Shown piece after piece: positions 6,869-15,283 of a stretch of DNA of 22,389 bases. Position numbers and translations under genes: made by a program. Positions within the stretch are counted from its first letter, which is position 1; the number at the start of each line of letters is the position of its first letter. The stretch comes from SURF-13 sp041695325. Its GTDB lineage: Bacteria > Pseudomonadota > Gammaproteobacteria > SURF-13. The notes under the pieces are model-generated. The model did no database searches. It was not told the DNA's origin and worked only from the letters and a program-made list of their open reading frames with translations. The stretch covers positions 1 to 22,389 of the forward strand of contig JBGFRC010000012.1 of the NCBI GenBank assembly GCA_041695325.1. The letters run 5' to 3'.

Positions 6869-7675
6869 GTGGAAGGCTGGATGATTCTGCTGCCGGCCTG
6901 CGCCTTAAGCGTGCTGTTGATTCTCACCCACACCTATCTGGGGCTGCACGTGCTGGCGCGCGGCGTCATCTTTGTGGACCTCGCCCTGGCGCAAGTGGCG
7001 GCGCTGGGCGCGAGCCTGGCGTTTCTGCTCGGCCATGACCCCCACGGCGGCGCGGCCCTGTCGTACGCCTTCGGCGCCGCGCTGCTCGCCTCCTTCGGCT
7101 GCGCCTGGCTGGGCAGGATAGCGGATGTCACCACACGCGAGGTGGCCATCGGCTGCGTGTACGTAACGGCCAGCGCCCTGGCGATATTGATCTTGAGCCG
7201 CTCCGTGGTGGGTATGGAAGAGCTGAAAACCCTGCTCAACGGCAACATCCTGTGGGTGCGCTGGCAGGACGTCGGCGTGATCGCCGCCGTCTATTCCTTG
7301 TTGGCGGCGGCGCAGATCCTGTTGCGCAAGCGCAGTGCGCTGCTGGCGTTCGGCAAGCAGGCCACCTTCGGGCGCGAGCTGCTGTTCTTCATGTCATTTG
7401 CCGTGGTCATCACGCTCGCGGTGCAGATCGCCGGCGTGTTGCTGGTGTTCGCCCTGCTTATCATGCCCGCCTTCAGCGCCACGCTGCTCGCCGCTGCGCC
7501 GGCACGGCAGTTGATACTGGGCTGTCTGCTGGGTCTCCTCGGCAGCGTCGCGGGCCTGTGGCTCTCCTATGCGGCGGATATTCCCACCGGCACCACCATG
7601 GTGGCGGTGCTGGGCCTGCTGCCGCTGCTGGCGCTCGCGCTGCGGCCAGTGGCGGCATGCAGCCGAGGGGGATGA
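6869..7675 (+). CDS. znuB: Zinc ABC transporter permease ZnuB
   Basis: The 268-residue ABC-3 family permease has seven to eight hydrophobic helices. It has the characteristic segments HTYLGLHVLARGVIFVDLALAQVAALG near the N-terminus, GNILWVRW in the middle and VLLVFALLIMPAFSATLL, the coupling region, near the C-terminus. The GTG at 6869 follows the znuA stop by one base, so translation is probably coupled; an ATG at 6881 is an alternative. No znuC ATPase precedes or follows: the next gene, on the opposite strand, is an outer-membrane efflux factor. The transporter must therefore borrow an ATPase from elsewhere, or znuC has been lost or relocated. Confidence 0.88.
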   Translation: MEGWMILLPACALSVLLILTHTYLGLHVLARGVIFVDLALAQVAALGASLAFLLGHDPHGGAALSYAFGAALLASFGCAWLGRIADVTTREVAIGCVYVTASALAILILSRSVVGMEELKTLLNGNILWVRWQDVGVIAAVYSLLAAAQILLRKRSALLAFGKQATFGRELLFFMSFAVVITLAVQIAGVLLVFALLIMPAFSATLLAAAPARQLILGCLLGLLGSVAGLWLSYAADIPTGTTMVAVLGLLPLLALALRPVAACSRGG

Positions 7676-7731
7676 AATGCATCCGGGGGTAATGCGTCCT
7701 GGAGTCACGCCGTTTCACCGGGGCTTACTTG

Positions 7732-9003
7732 CTAATAATGCACAGGTTCGGCGTCTGTTTCAGACTCATCCTTATAGAGCGGCCACAATAAATGCGCGTC
7801 GAGCAGCAGGCGGTAACGCGTTTCGCGCGCATTGAGCTGCGCCAGCGCGGCGGCGAGGGCGGTTTCCAGGGCCAGGCGGCGTGCGTTGAGCGTGTCGCTC
7901 AAGCTCGCTTCGCCCAAGCTGTAGGCGCGCGCCATGAGTTCGGCGTTGCGCTGCATGGCGTCCGCCGCCGCTTGCGCGCTTTGCCAGGTATCGTAGGCGC
8001 TGCTGGCGGCTGCGTAGGTATTGACGATCTCGGCATTAAGGCGGCGCAATGTTTCAGCTTCGTTTTGCGCGGCGATTGAGGATTGCGCCAGCGCGGCGGA
8101 CTCAGCGGCGGCGCGCGCCTCGCCCGGCAGCGGGATAGACAAGAATAATCCGGTGACCTGCTCCGCGCCGCCTCTTTCCGATGTGGTGTTGAGCCCTACG
8201 ATGGGATCGGGAATTCTATCGGCGCTGGAGCGGTTGAGACGCAGTTGCGCGCGCTCCACTTCGCCGCGCATCAGCGCCAATTCATGATTGTGCTCCAGAA
8301 TGCGCGCGCGCCAATAATCCAGCTCCTCCTGCAACGGCTCCGGCTCGACCAGAACCGGACTGTCCGGCAGTGTGAGACCCAGATAGCGCTGGTTGAGATC
8401 GGTGGCTGCGGTTCGCGCGCGCAATTGGGCCTGCTTGAGGGCGTAGTCGGCCTGCGCCAGCGCCGCCTCGCCGAGCGCACGCTCCAGCGCCGGGGCGTCG
8501 CCGGCCGCGATGCGCTTGTTCACGATGGCCAATTGCTGCTTGAGCAGGGCCGCCTGCTCTTGCCACTGCGTGACTTGCGCCTGTTCCCGCAGCCAGCTAA
8601 ACCAGTAGCGCAGTAAATCGCGTCCGGATTCATGCAGCGCGTCGCCCAGGGCGAACCGCGCCTGACGCACGCCTTGCGCGCCGAGCCGCCGGTCTATCCC
8701 GGCCTTGCCGGGCAGGCGCACGCTGCGCTCCAGCCCCGCCTCCCATTCATTAAAATCGCCCTCGTTGTCCGTGTTGCGCTGCCTGGCGCCGAGCCTGGCG
8801 GTAAATTCATACGGCCCGGCGTTGAGCCCGCGCGCGTTGGCCTGCTCCAGCTCGATACCCGCCTCCGCCGCCTTGACGCGCGGGCTGTTGGCCATGACCT
8901 CGGTCACCACCTTGAGCGGCGGCAGATCGGGATAAGTTTCTTGCCCGGCGCAGACTGCGGCGGCGCCGGCGGCAAGGGTCAAAAACGCAATGATGCGCTT
9001 CAC
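7732..9003 (-). CDS. TolC/CusC-family outer-membrane factor of a metal RND efflux system
   Basis: The 423-residue exported protein has a signal peptide at 1-19 (cleaved near AVCAGQ). It has two repeats rich in long Ala/Leu/Gln/Glu helices, typical of the TolC fold, for example LRYWFSWLREQAQVTQWQEQAALLKQQL in the first half and AEIVNTYAAASSAYDTWQSAQ in the second. It is the last gene of the efflux operon. Its GTG start overlaps the DUF3240 stop by four bases (GTGA, 9000-9003), with GGGAG upstream. The protein would form the outer-membrane duct docked on the adaptor and pump. No obvious lipobox Cys directly follows the signal peptide, unlike many CusC proteins. No terminator is evident in the 56 nt before the convergent znuB gene. 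Confidence 0.85.
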   Translation of the reverse strand: MKRIIAFLTLAAGAAAVCAGQETYPDLPPLKVVTEVMANSPRVKAAEAGIELEQANARGLNAGPYEFTARLGARQRNTDNEGDFNEWEAGLERSVRLPGKAGIDRRLGAQGVRQARFALGDALHESGRDLLRYWFSWLREQAQVTQWQEQAALLKQQLAIVNKRIAAGDAPALERALGEAALAQADYALKQAQLRARTAATDLNQRYLGLTLPDSPVLVEPEPLQEELDYWRARILEHNHELALMRGEVERAQLRLNRSSADRIPDPIVGLNTTSERGGAEQVTGLFLSIPLPGEARAAAESAALAQSSIAAQNEAETLRRLNAEIVNTYAAASSAYDTWQSAQAAADAMQRNAELMARAYSLGEASLSDTLNARRLALETALAAALAQLNARETRYRLLLDAHLLWPLYKDESETDAEPVHY

Positions 9004-9311
9004 AAAAAACTCCCGGACTCCACGACCGGAGTCAGGTAATAAACGATAGGGGCGCGCGGCAGCGCCTGCCTGATGTCGTGCAGCAAGGTCTGTGCATCGG
9101 CGTGCTGCATGATGATTTGTGTCTTTACCCGCTGCGCGCAGCCGCGCACCCTTTCTGCGCTGTTCTGATAGGCGATATTGCGCCCGTGACCCGCCACCTC
9201 GGAGATCGTGAAACCGCCGGCAAGCGCTTCGTGCTCCAGCAGCAGGTCGAGCAGCTCATCCTCCAGCGCCTTGGGGACAATCAGCGTCAAGCAACAATCG
9301 GGGGAATTCAC
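9000..9311 (-). CDS. DUF3240 family protein of the metal efflux operon
   Basis: The 103-residue soluble protein resembles DUF3240, a family with a PII/CutA-like ferredoxin-fold appearance found beside heavy-metal RND pumps. Visible features are CCLTLIVPKALEDELLDLLLEH at the N-terminus and TQIIMQHADAQTLLHDIRQAL near the C-terminus. It starts at GTG 9311, two bases after the pump stop codon, with AGGAGG seven bases upstream. Its end overlaps the outer-membrane-factor gene by four bases. Its biochemical role is not established. Its tight translational coupling suggests an accessory or metal-sensing role in the efflux complex. Confidence 0.8.
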   Translation of the reverse strand: MNSPDCCLTLIVPKALEDELLDLLLEHEALAGGFTISEVAGHGRNIAYQNSAERVRGCAQRVKTQIIMQHADAQTLLHDIRQALPRAPIVYYLTPVVESGSFL

Positions 9312-9313
9312 GT

Positions 9314-12300
9314 TCAGGCCTCCTTGGGGGATACGCCGAAGCGGCGATAGAGTATGGGCAGTAAGATGAGCGTCAGCAGCGTCGCGCTAATGAGGCCGCC
9401 GATCACGACTATCGCCAGGGGCTTCTGGATTTCCGATCCGGGGCCGCTGGCGAACAGCAAGGGCGCCAGGCCGAAGGCGGCGATGCTGGCGGTCATTAGC
9501 ACCGGGCGCAAGCGCCGTTTCGCTCCTTCAACTACCACATCGGCGAGCTCCATGCCCCGTGCGCGCAATTGGTTGAAATAACTGACCATCACCACGCCGT
9601 TCAATACCGCGATGCCGAGCAGCGCGATAAAACCGACCGAGGCGGGGACGGACAGATATTCCCCCGACAACCACAGGGCGAACACGCCGCCCACCATGGC
9701 GAACGGGATGTTGGACAGCACCAGCGCCGCCTGGCGTACCGAGCCGAAGGTGGCGAACAGCAACAGAAAGATCAACCCCAACGCGACCGGCACCACAACG
9801 GCGAGGCGCGCGGCGGCGCGCTGCTGGTTTTCAAATTGCCCGCCCCAGCTCAGGCGGTAACCGTCGGGCAGCTTCACGCGCTCGCTCACCGCCCGCCTGG
9901 CCTCCTCCACAAAGCCGACCAGGTCGCGGCCCTGCACATTGGACAGCGTCACCGCCATGCGCGCGCCGTTCTCGCGATCAATCTTGACCGGGCCGTCCAC
10001 GCGCTTCAAGCGCGCCACCTGCGAGAGCGGCACGCTTGCGCCGTCCGGCAAAGTGAGTGTGAGGCCTGCAAACATCACCGGCGAGGCGCGCACTGCATCG
10101 GCGCCGCGCAACAGCACCGGCGTGCGCCGCGCGCCTTCCAGCACCACGCCCAGAGTCTTGCCTTCAAGTTGCGAGCGCAGCGCCGCGCTGATTTCATCCA
10201 CGTTCAAGCCCATGCGCCCGGTGGCGAGACGGTCTATCTCCACCGTCAGATATTGCACGCCCTCGTTCTGCACCGTGTACACGTCCTGGCTGCCGGGGAC
10301 GGTGTTCAGCGCCGCCTCGATCTCCGCGGCCAGGCGGTTGAGGGTGGCGAGCTCCGGCCCGAACACCTTCACCGCCACGTCGCCGCGCACGCCGATAATC
10401 ATTTCCTGCACGCGCATGTCTATCGGCTGGGTGAAGCTGTAGGAAATGCCGGGCAGTTGATCGAGCACCTTGCGCAGCTCATCTTTCAGCCACTCCCTAT
10501 CTGGCTCGCGCCATTCATCGCGCGGTTTGGTCTGCAGATAGGTATCAGTCTGATTCAGCCCCATCGGGTCCAGGCCCAGCTCATCGGCCCCGGCGCGCGC
10601 CACGATGCCGGTGACTTCCGGTATCTCGCGCATGATCGCCTGATGGATTTTCAGATCCAGCGCGGCGGTTTGCTCCAGGCTGATGGAAGGCAGTTTCTCG
10701 ACGCCGACGATGAGATCACCCTCGTCCATTTCCGGCATGAAGGTCTTGCCGGCTTGCAGGTACACCACCGCGGTCAGCAACAGTGCGGCGGCGGCGGCTG
10801 TCACCACGGTTTTCACGTGCGTCAAGGCCCAGCGCAACAGCGGTTCATACAGGGCGTGCGCCTTGCGCGCCAGCCATGGTTCGCGATGAGCCTCCTGCTT
10901 CAGCAGAAATGAGGCCAGCACCGGAATAATCGTGAGCGAAAGCAGCAGCGAAGCGGACAGGGCAAACACGATAGTGAGCGCGACCGGAACGAATAATTTC
11001 CCTTCTAAATCCTGTAACGTCAACAGCGGCAGAAACACGATGATGATAATCAGAATGCCCGCCGTGACCGGCGCCGCCACCTCGCGCACCGCGCGGTAAA
11101 TCACGTGCAGGCGCGGCAGCTTCGCGGCGCTCCTGTCGTGCGCCAGATGCGAGACGGTGTTTTCCACCACCACCACTGCCGCGTCCACCAGCATGCCGAT
11201 GGCGATCGCCAGCCCGCCCAGGCTCATCAGATTGGCCGACATGCCGAACAGCCGCATCATGATAAAAGTGACCAGCGCCGCCAGCGGCAAGGTCAGCACC
11301 ACTACCAGCGCGGCGCGCAGGTTGCCCAGAAACAGGATAAGCAGTATCACCACCAGCACGATGGCCTCCAGCAGCGCTTTGGAAACCGTGCCCACGGCGC
11401 GCTCCACCAGACTGCCGCGATCATAAAACACCTCGGTCTTCACTCCATTAGGGAGCGTGGGGGCAAGCTCCGCGAGCTTCGCGCGCACACCCTCCACCAC
11501 TTGCTGCGCATTCGCGCCGCCCAGGCCCAGCACCAGGCCCTGCACCGCCTCGCCCTTGCCGTCCTTGGTCACCACGCCGTAGCGGGTGAGACTGCCGATG
11601 CGCACCTCGGCCACGTCGCCCACGCGCACTGGTGCGCCATCGCGGCGTGCGACGACGACGGCGCGCAAGTCGTCCAGCGTCTTGATCGTGCCTTCGGAGC
11701 GCACCAGCAGCACCTCTTCGCCGTCGGTGAGGCGTCCCGCGCCGTCGTTGCGGTTATTGGTTTCCAGCGCCGCCTGCAACTCATCCAGGCTGATACCGCG
11801 CGCGCGTAGCGCCATGTTGTCCGGCGCCACCTCAAAGCTGCGCACCAGCCCGCCCAGCGCGTTGACATCAGCCACGCCCGGCAAAGTGCGCAGCGCCGGA
11901 CGGATCACCCAATCCAACAGGCTCCGGCGCTCCATGAGCGACAGATCGCCGCCCTCGATGGTGAACATGAACATCTCTCCCAACGGCGTGGTGATCGGCG
12001 CGAGCCCCCCGGAAATGCCGGGGGGCAGGTCGCCGGCAACGTTGTTGTAGCGCTCCGCGACCTGCTGCCGCGCCCAATAGATGTCGGTGCCGTCCGCAAA
12101 ATCGAGGGTGATGTCGGTCAACCCGTATTTGGTCACCGAGCGCAGGATTTTCTGATGCGGAATGCCGAGCATCTCCACCTCGATCGGCGCGGTGATGCGC
12201 GCCTCGATCTCCTCCGGCGTCATGCCCGGCGCCTTGATGATGACTTTGACGTGAGTGGACGAGACATCGGGAAAGGCGTCTATGGGCAAGCCGTTGAAGG

Positions 12301-12388
12301 CATAACCGCCGCCCGCGATGAGCAACAGCATGAGCAACAGCATCAGCAGACGCTGGCTTAAGGAGAACTCTATCAGACGCGCGAGCAT
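9314..12388 (-). CDS. CusA/CzcA-family heavy-metal RND efflux pump
   Basis: The protein has 1024 residues, the usual length for HME-RND permeases. It shows the first transmembrane helix, then PIDAFPDVSSTHVKV, the twelve-helix layout and two porter regions. The TM4 proton-relay motif is GLAIAIGMLVDAAVVVVEN (Asp402 and Glu409), conserved in heavy-metal subfamilies. The VDAAVVVVEN form is nearer CusA, while MIIGVRGDVAVKVFG in the second porter loop is nearer CzcA. Substrate (Cu/Ag or Zn/Co/Cd/Ni) therefore cannot be set from sequence alone. The ATG at 12388 is preferred because GGAGG (12395-12399) lies six bases upstream. A GTG at 12391 is immediately before it. It overlaps the adaptor stop, showing translational coupling. 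Confidence 0.92.
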   Translation of the reverse strand: MLARLIEFSLSQRLLMLLLMLLLIAGGGYAFNGLPIDAFPDVSSTHVKVIIKAPGMTPEEIEARITAPIEVEMLGIPHQKILRSVTKYGLTDITLDFADGTDIYWARQQVAERYNNVAGDLPPGISGGLAPITTPLGEMFMFTIEGGDLSLMERRSLLDWVIRPALRTLPGVADVNALGGLVRSFEVAPDNMALRARGISLDELQAALETNNRNDGAGRLTDGEEVLLVRSEGTIKTLDDLRAVVVARRDGAPVRVGDVAEVRIGSLTRYGVVTKDGKGEAVQGLVLGLGGANAQQVVEGVRAKLAELAPTLPNGVKTEVFYDRGSLVERAVGTVSKALLEAIVLVVILLILFLGNLRAALVVVLTLPLAALVTFIMMRLFGMSANLMSLGGLAIAIGMLVDAAVVVVENTVSHLAHDRSAAKLPRLHVIYRAVREVAAPVTAGILIIIIVFLPLLTLQDLEGKLFVPVALTIVFALSASLLLSLTIIPVLASFLLKQEAHREPWLARKAHALYEPLLRWALTHVKTVVTAAAAALLLTAVVYLQAGKTFMPEMDEGDLIVGVEKLPSISLEQTAALDLKIHQAIMREIPEVTGIVARAGADELGLDPMGLNQTDTYLQTKPRDEWREPDREWLKDELRKVLDQLPGISYSFTQPIDMRVQEMIIGVRGDVAVKVFGPELATLNRLAAEIEAALNTVPGSQDVYTVQNEGVQYLTVEIDRLATGRMGLNVDEISAALRSQLEGKTLGVVLEGARRTPVLLRGADAVRASPVMFAGLTLTLPDGASVPLSQVARLKRVDGPVKIDRENGARMAVTLSNVQGRDLVGFVEEARRAVSERVKLPDGYRLSWGGQFENQQRAAARLAVVVPVALGLIFLLLFATFGSVRQAALVLSNIPFAMVGGVFALWLSGEYLSVPASVGFIALLGIAVLNGVVMVSYFNQLRARGMELADVVVEGAKRRLRPVLMTASIAAFGLAPLLFASGPGSEIQKPLAIVVIGGLISATLLTLILLPILYRRFGVSPKEA

Positions 12389-13491
12389 CACTCGCCTCCT
12401 CCGAGTCCCTGCCAGGCCCCCTTCAAGGCCACCACGCCGCGCACCGCAATGTGCTCATCGCCGCGCAACGGCGCTTCAATGATGCTGCTCTCCGCGCCCT
12501 CGGTCACCACCGTCACCGCATGCGCCCGGTATCCGTCCGGGGTCTGGACAAACACATACACCTGATCTTCCCGGCGCACCAAGGCCTGGTTCGGCACCAG
12601 CCATTGTTCTGCAGCAGAGTCGGGTGCGGCGATCAGCACCTCAATCTGCTGGCCGGGGCGCAGGCGCTCCGCGCCCTCGGTCACCTCGGCGCGCACCATC
12701 ACGGTCTGATTCGCGCTGTCTACACCGCGCCCCACCGACAGCACCTTGCCCTCGGCCTGAAGGCCGGGTACGCTGATCTTGCCGCCCTCGTTTATCTGCG
12801 CAACGCGTGACAGCGGTACGGCGACCTCCAGCCACAAGGGCGAGAGGCTCGCCACTCTGTACAACGGCGCCGCCGCCGAGGCGGACTGCCCGGCGACCGC
12901 CAATTGCTCCAGCACCACGCCGCTGACGGGCGAGACGATCTCGACACTGCTGCTGAGCGTGCGCCGCGCGCGCAGCTCGCGTATCGCCGCCGAGCCCATG
13001 CCATACAGCGCCAGCAGCTGCTCGCGCTCCGCCAACTCGGCGGCGGCCTCGTTGTATCCGTTCCGGGTGGCTGAATAGCGGCTCTGCGCGATAATGCCTT
13101 CCTGGAACAGCTCCTCATCGCGCCTGAGATTGTCGCGTTGCAACTGTGCGCGCGCCGCCGCCTGCAAGAACGCGCGTTGCGCCTCGATAAGCGCGGGGCT
13201 TTGCAGGCGCGCCAGCGCCTGCCGCCGTTTTACCTCCTGGTTCACCGCCACCAGCATGGCCTGCACGAAACCGTCCGTGGGCGCGCTCACGATGTGCATC
13301 TGGTTGTTGGGAATAACCACTTGCGCGGGAAGGCCTGTGCCCAGCGCGGCATCCCGCCTCTGCAGAGGCGCGCTCACTATGCCCAGGGCCTGACCCTGTT
13401 GCGCAGACAGCGTGATGTCCTCGGCGGCATCCAGCGCCGCAACGTTAAAAATACCGCTCAATAGCAGACAACTCATGCGCAGTTTGCGCAT
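12388..13491 (-). CDS. Periplasmic adaptor (membrane fusion protein) of the metal RND system
   Basis: The 367-residue protein has a signal peptide over about 1-23 (MRKLRMSCLLLSG...). A lipoyl-like half-motif follows, VSAPTDGFVQAMLVAVNQEV. Next comes an alpha-helical hairpin with ALIEAQRAFLQAAARAQLQR and AAAELAEREQLLALYGM, then the second lipoyl half SPVSGVVLEQLAVAGQ and beta-barrel and membrane-proximal regions. This order is that of CusB/CzcB. The start at 13491 has AGGAG eight bases upstream; the frame continues to 13614, but that extension lies in MITE copy C. It would bridge the inner-membrane pump and the outer-membrane duct. The MITE separates it from the upstream small secreted protein gene. 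Confidence 0.88.
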   Translation of the reverse strand: MRKLRMSCLLLSGIFNVAALDAAEDITLSAQQGQALGIVSAPLQRRDAALGTGLPAQVVIPNNQMHIVSAPTDGFVQAMLVAVNQEVKRRQALARLQSPALIEAQRAFLQAAARAQLQRDNLRRDEELFQEGIIAQSRYSATRNGYNEAAAELAEREQLLALYGMGSAAIRELRARRTLSSSVEIVSPVSGVVLEQLAVAGQSASAAAPLYRVASLSPLWLEVAVPLSRVAQINEGGKISVPGLQAEGKVLSVGRGVDSANQTVMVRAEVTEGAERLRPGQQIEVLIAAPDSAAEQWLVPNQALVRREDQVYVFVQTPDGYRAHAVTVVTEGAESSIIEAPLRGDEHIAVRGVVALKGAWQGLGGGE

Positions 13492-13561
13492 ATCATTTAC
13501 TCCTGTGGCTGGATAATGCCGGATTCCAAACGCGCGCGGGCGCGGTCCGGAGGCCAACTGT

Positions 13562-13741
13562 CTAACAGTTTGTTGAAAATCAAACACTTGTGTGTTTGAT
13601 TTTCGATGCGGCACTTTTCCGCTGCGCCGTCCCGGCTCCGCGGAAAAGTCCAGGGCGCACGTCCTGTGCGCCCGTTCGCCATGCCACCGGCATGGCTCAC
13701 CCCTGTGGCGCCTGGCAGTTCGTTTTTCAACGAACTGCTAA
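13562..13741. mobile_element. MITE-like hairpin element, copy C (CTAA target duplication)
   Basis: The direct repeat CTAA (13562-13565 and 13738-13741) brackets an element with termini CAGTTTGTTGAAAA at the left and the complement of CAGTTCGTTGAAAAA at the right. Hairpins have arms 13575-13587/13592-13604 (13 bp), 13613-13622/13640-13649 (10 bp), 13653-13660/13666-13673 (8 bp), 13678-13685/13689-13696 (8 bp) and 13715-13724/13729-13738 (10 bp). The interior differs from copies A and B, but the ends and the target-duplication type agree. It lies between the small secreted protein gene and the adaptor gene of the efflux operon. Confidence 0.7.
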
Positions 13742-13756
13742 TGAACTACCAGAGAG

Positions 13757-14134
13757 CTAAACGAGAGGAGGAGCGTGAGCAGGGGGAAGGAGGAACGACG
13801 GACGCGCGGCGGTAACGCCGGGCGGTGGAACAGCAAACGGACGGGTCTGCGCCTGTTGTGACGTAAGCCCGCAAGGGAGTATGCCTGGATCGGAGGAGTC
13901 GGAAAACTCTTTAAGGGAGACCCGAGTAGTGGCGGCGCCCTGCGTATCCAGAGCCTCAACGGCGGCTTCGGGACAGGGCGAACCATCAAGGCAATACAAT
14001 TCCACCACGTCATGCTGATGGACGCCGGAGGCAGCGTGCGGTTCGGCGTCAAAGTGGGCGTGCAGCAACGGCGCAAAGCATTGCAGCAGCGCAACTAAAA
14101 AAACCGCGTACAACCTTCTGTAGCGAATCGCCAT
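13757..14134 (-). CDS. Small secreted His-containing protein heading the metal efflux operon
   Basis: The 125-residue protein has an N-terminal signal-like segment MAIRYRRLYAVFLVALLQC ending near LLHAH. His-rich HAHFDAEPHAASGVHQHD follows, then two Cys (ELYCLDGSPCPE) and a low-complexity Pro/Ala-rich tail. It is probably periplasmic and may bind metal. The ATG at 14134 is chosen because the hydrophobic segment begins directly after it; the frame extends to 14188 but the added residues look non-signal. No good ribosome site is seen. It is on the same strand as the efflux genes, with MITE copy C in the gap, so it probably was, or still is, the first gene of that operon. No named family is assigned with confidence. 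Confidence 0.6.
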   Translation of the reverse strand: MAIRYRRLYAVFLVALLQCFAPLLHAHFDAEPHAASGVHQHDVVELYCLDGSPCPEAAVEALDTQGAATTRVSLKEFSDSSDPGILPCGLTSQQAQTRPFAVPPPGVTAARPSFLLPPAHAPPLV

Positions 14135-14239
14135 GGCGCTATGGTAACCGCAAACAGTATCCAGAGCAATCCGCATTGAATGCGACACTCGTTGCGGGGC
14201 GCGCCGGCGTCACGCGCAAATTTGATATCATAGAATGCG

Positions 14240-15283
14240 ATGAGCGCCCTGTTGAAATTGGAAAACATCGAATGCCGCTATCAGGAACAGGTGGCGGTGC
14301 GCGATTTTTCCCTGCGCGTCAATGCGGGCGAACTGGTGTGCCTGCTCGGCCCCTCCGGCTGCGGCAAGAGCACCTGCTTGCGCGCCGTCGCCGGTTTCGA
14401 GGAGGTCACGCACGGCGAGATTGTGCTCAGCGATCACGTCATCTCGCGCCCCGGCTACACGCTGGCGCCGGAGCAGCGCCAGATGGGGATGGTGTTCCAG
14501 GACTACGCCTTGTTCCCCCACTTGAACGTCGCCGACAACGTCTGCTTCGGCCTGCGTGGACTGACGGCCAAGGCAAAGCTATCCGCCGCCGCGCATCTGC
14601 TGGAGGTGGTCGGTCTCACGGGCCTGGGTGAGCGCTACCCGCACGAATTATCCGGCGGCCAGCAGCAGCGCGTGGCGCTGGCGCGGGCGCTGGCGCCCAA
14701 ACCGGCGCTGATCTTGCTGGATGAGCCGTTTTCCAACCTGGACGTGGACATGCGCGAGCGTCTCAGCCAGGAGGTGCGCGCCATTTTGAAAAATCAGGGG
14801 AGCACCGCGATGCTGGTCACGCACGACCAGCACGAGGCGTTTGCGGTGGGGGATCGTATCGGCGTCATGCACGATGGGACCATCGTGCAAACCGACACGC
14901 CGTACAACCTGTACCACAAGCCGGCGAGCCGTTTCGTGGCCGACTTTATCGGTCAGGGCGTGTTCCTGCGCGGCACCTTGACCGCGCCGGACACCATCAC
15001 CACCGAGGTCGGCGTGATCCGCGCCCAGCAGCGACACGACTGGCCGCCCGGCAGCGAAGTAGAGCTGTTACTGCGCCCGGACGACGTAGTGCACGACGAC
15101 AACGCGACTATGCGCGCCGAGGTGCTGGCCAAGGCCTTCAAGGGCGCGGAGATCATGTACACGCTGCGCCTGCCCACCGGCAGCCGGCTGCTGTCGCTGT
15201 TTCCCAGCCACCACAATCACGCGCTGGGCGAGCGCGTCGGCATCAAAATCGAGGCGGATCACGTGGTGGCGTTCAAATGCTAA
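14240..15283 (+). CDS. FbpC/PotA-type ABC transporter ATP-binding protein
   Basis: The 347-residue importer ATPase has Walker A GPSGCGKST (37-45), Q-loop VFQDYALFPH, signature LSGGQQQR (137-144), Walker B LILLDEP (157-163), D-loop SNLD and switch His195 in VTHDQHEA. A C-terminal TOBE-type domain occupies about 240-345. Overall it is closest in style to ferric-iron FbpC proteins. No permease or binding protein of the matching kind lies nearby, so substrate is open. It is not a ZnuC-type ATPase, which is shorter and lacks TOBE. No ribosome site precedes the ATG. A TATCAT hexamer (14226-14231) lies close enough to allow a leaderless transcript, although a matching -35 is not evident. Confidence 0.85.
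   Translation: MSALLKLENIECRYQEQVAVRDFSLRVNAGELVCLLGPSGCGKSTCLRAVAGFEEVTHGEIVLSDHVISRPGYTLAPEQRQMGMVFQDYALFPHLNVADNVCFGLRGLTAKAKLSAAAHLLEVVGLTGLGERYPHELSGGQQQRVALARALAPKPALILLDEPFSNLDVDMRERLSQEVRAILKNQGSTAMLVTHDQHEAFAVGDRIGVMHDGTIVQTDTPYNLYHKPASRFVADFIGQGVFLRGTLTAPDTITTEVGVIRAQQRHDWPPGSEVELLLRPDDVVHDDNATMRAEVLAKAFKGAEIMYTLRLPTGSRLLSLFPSHHNHALGERVGIKIEADHVVAFKC

Noticed and set aside
4879..6933. A 684-residue open frame on the minus strand opposite the porin and znuA
   Set aside because: Composition is Arg/Gln/His/Gly-rich without domain signal, and it is antisense to two well-supported genes with signal peptides and motifs. It is a GC-rich shadow frame.
9569..11809. Long plus-strand frames opposite the RND pump (447 and 234 residues)
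   Set aside because: They are His/Gln/Arg-rich with no recognisable domain and lie wholly antisense to the pump gene, whose protein matches its family end to end.
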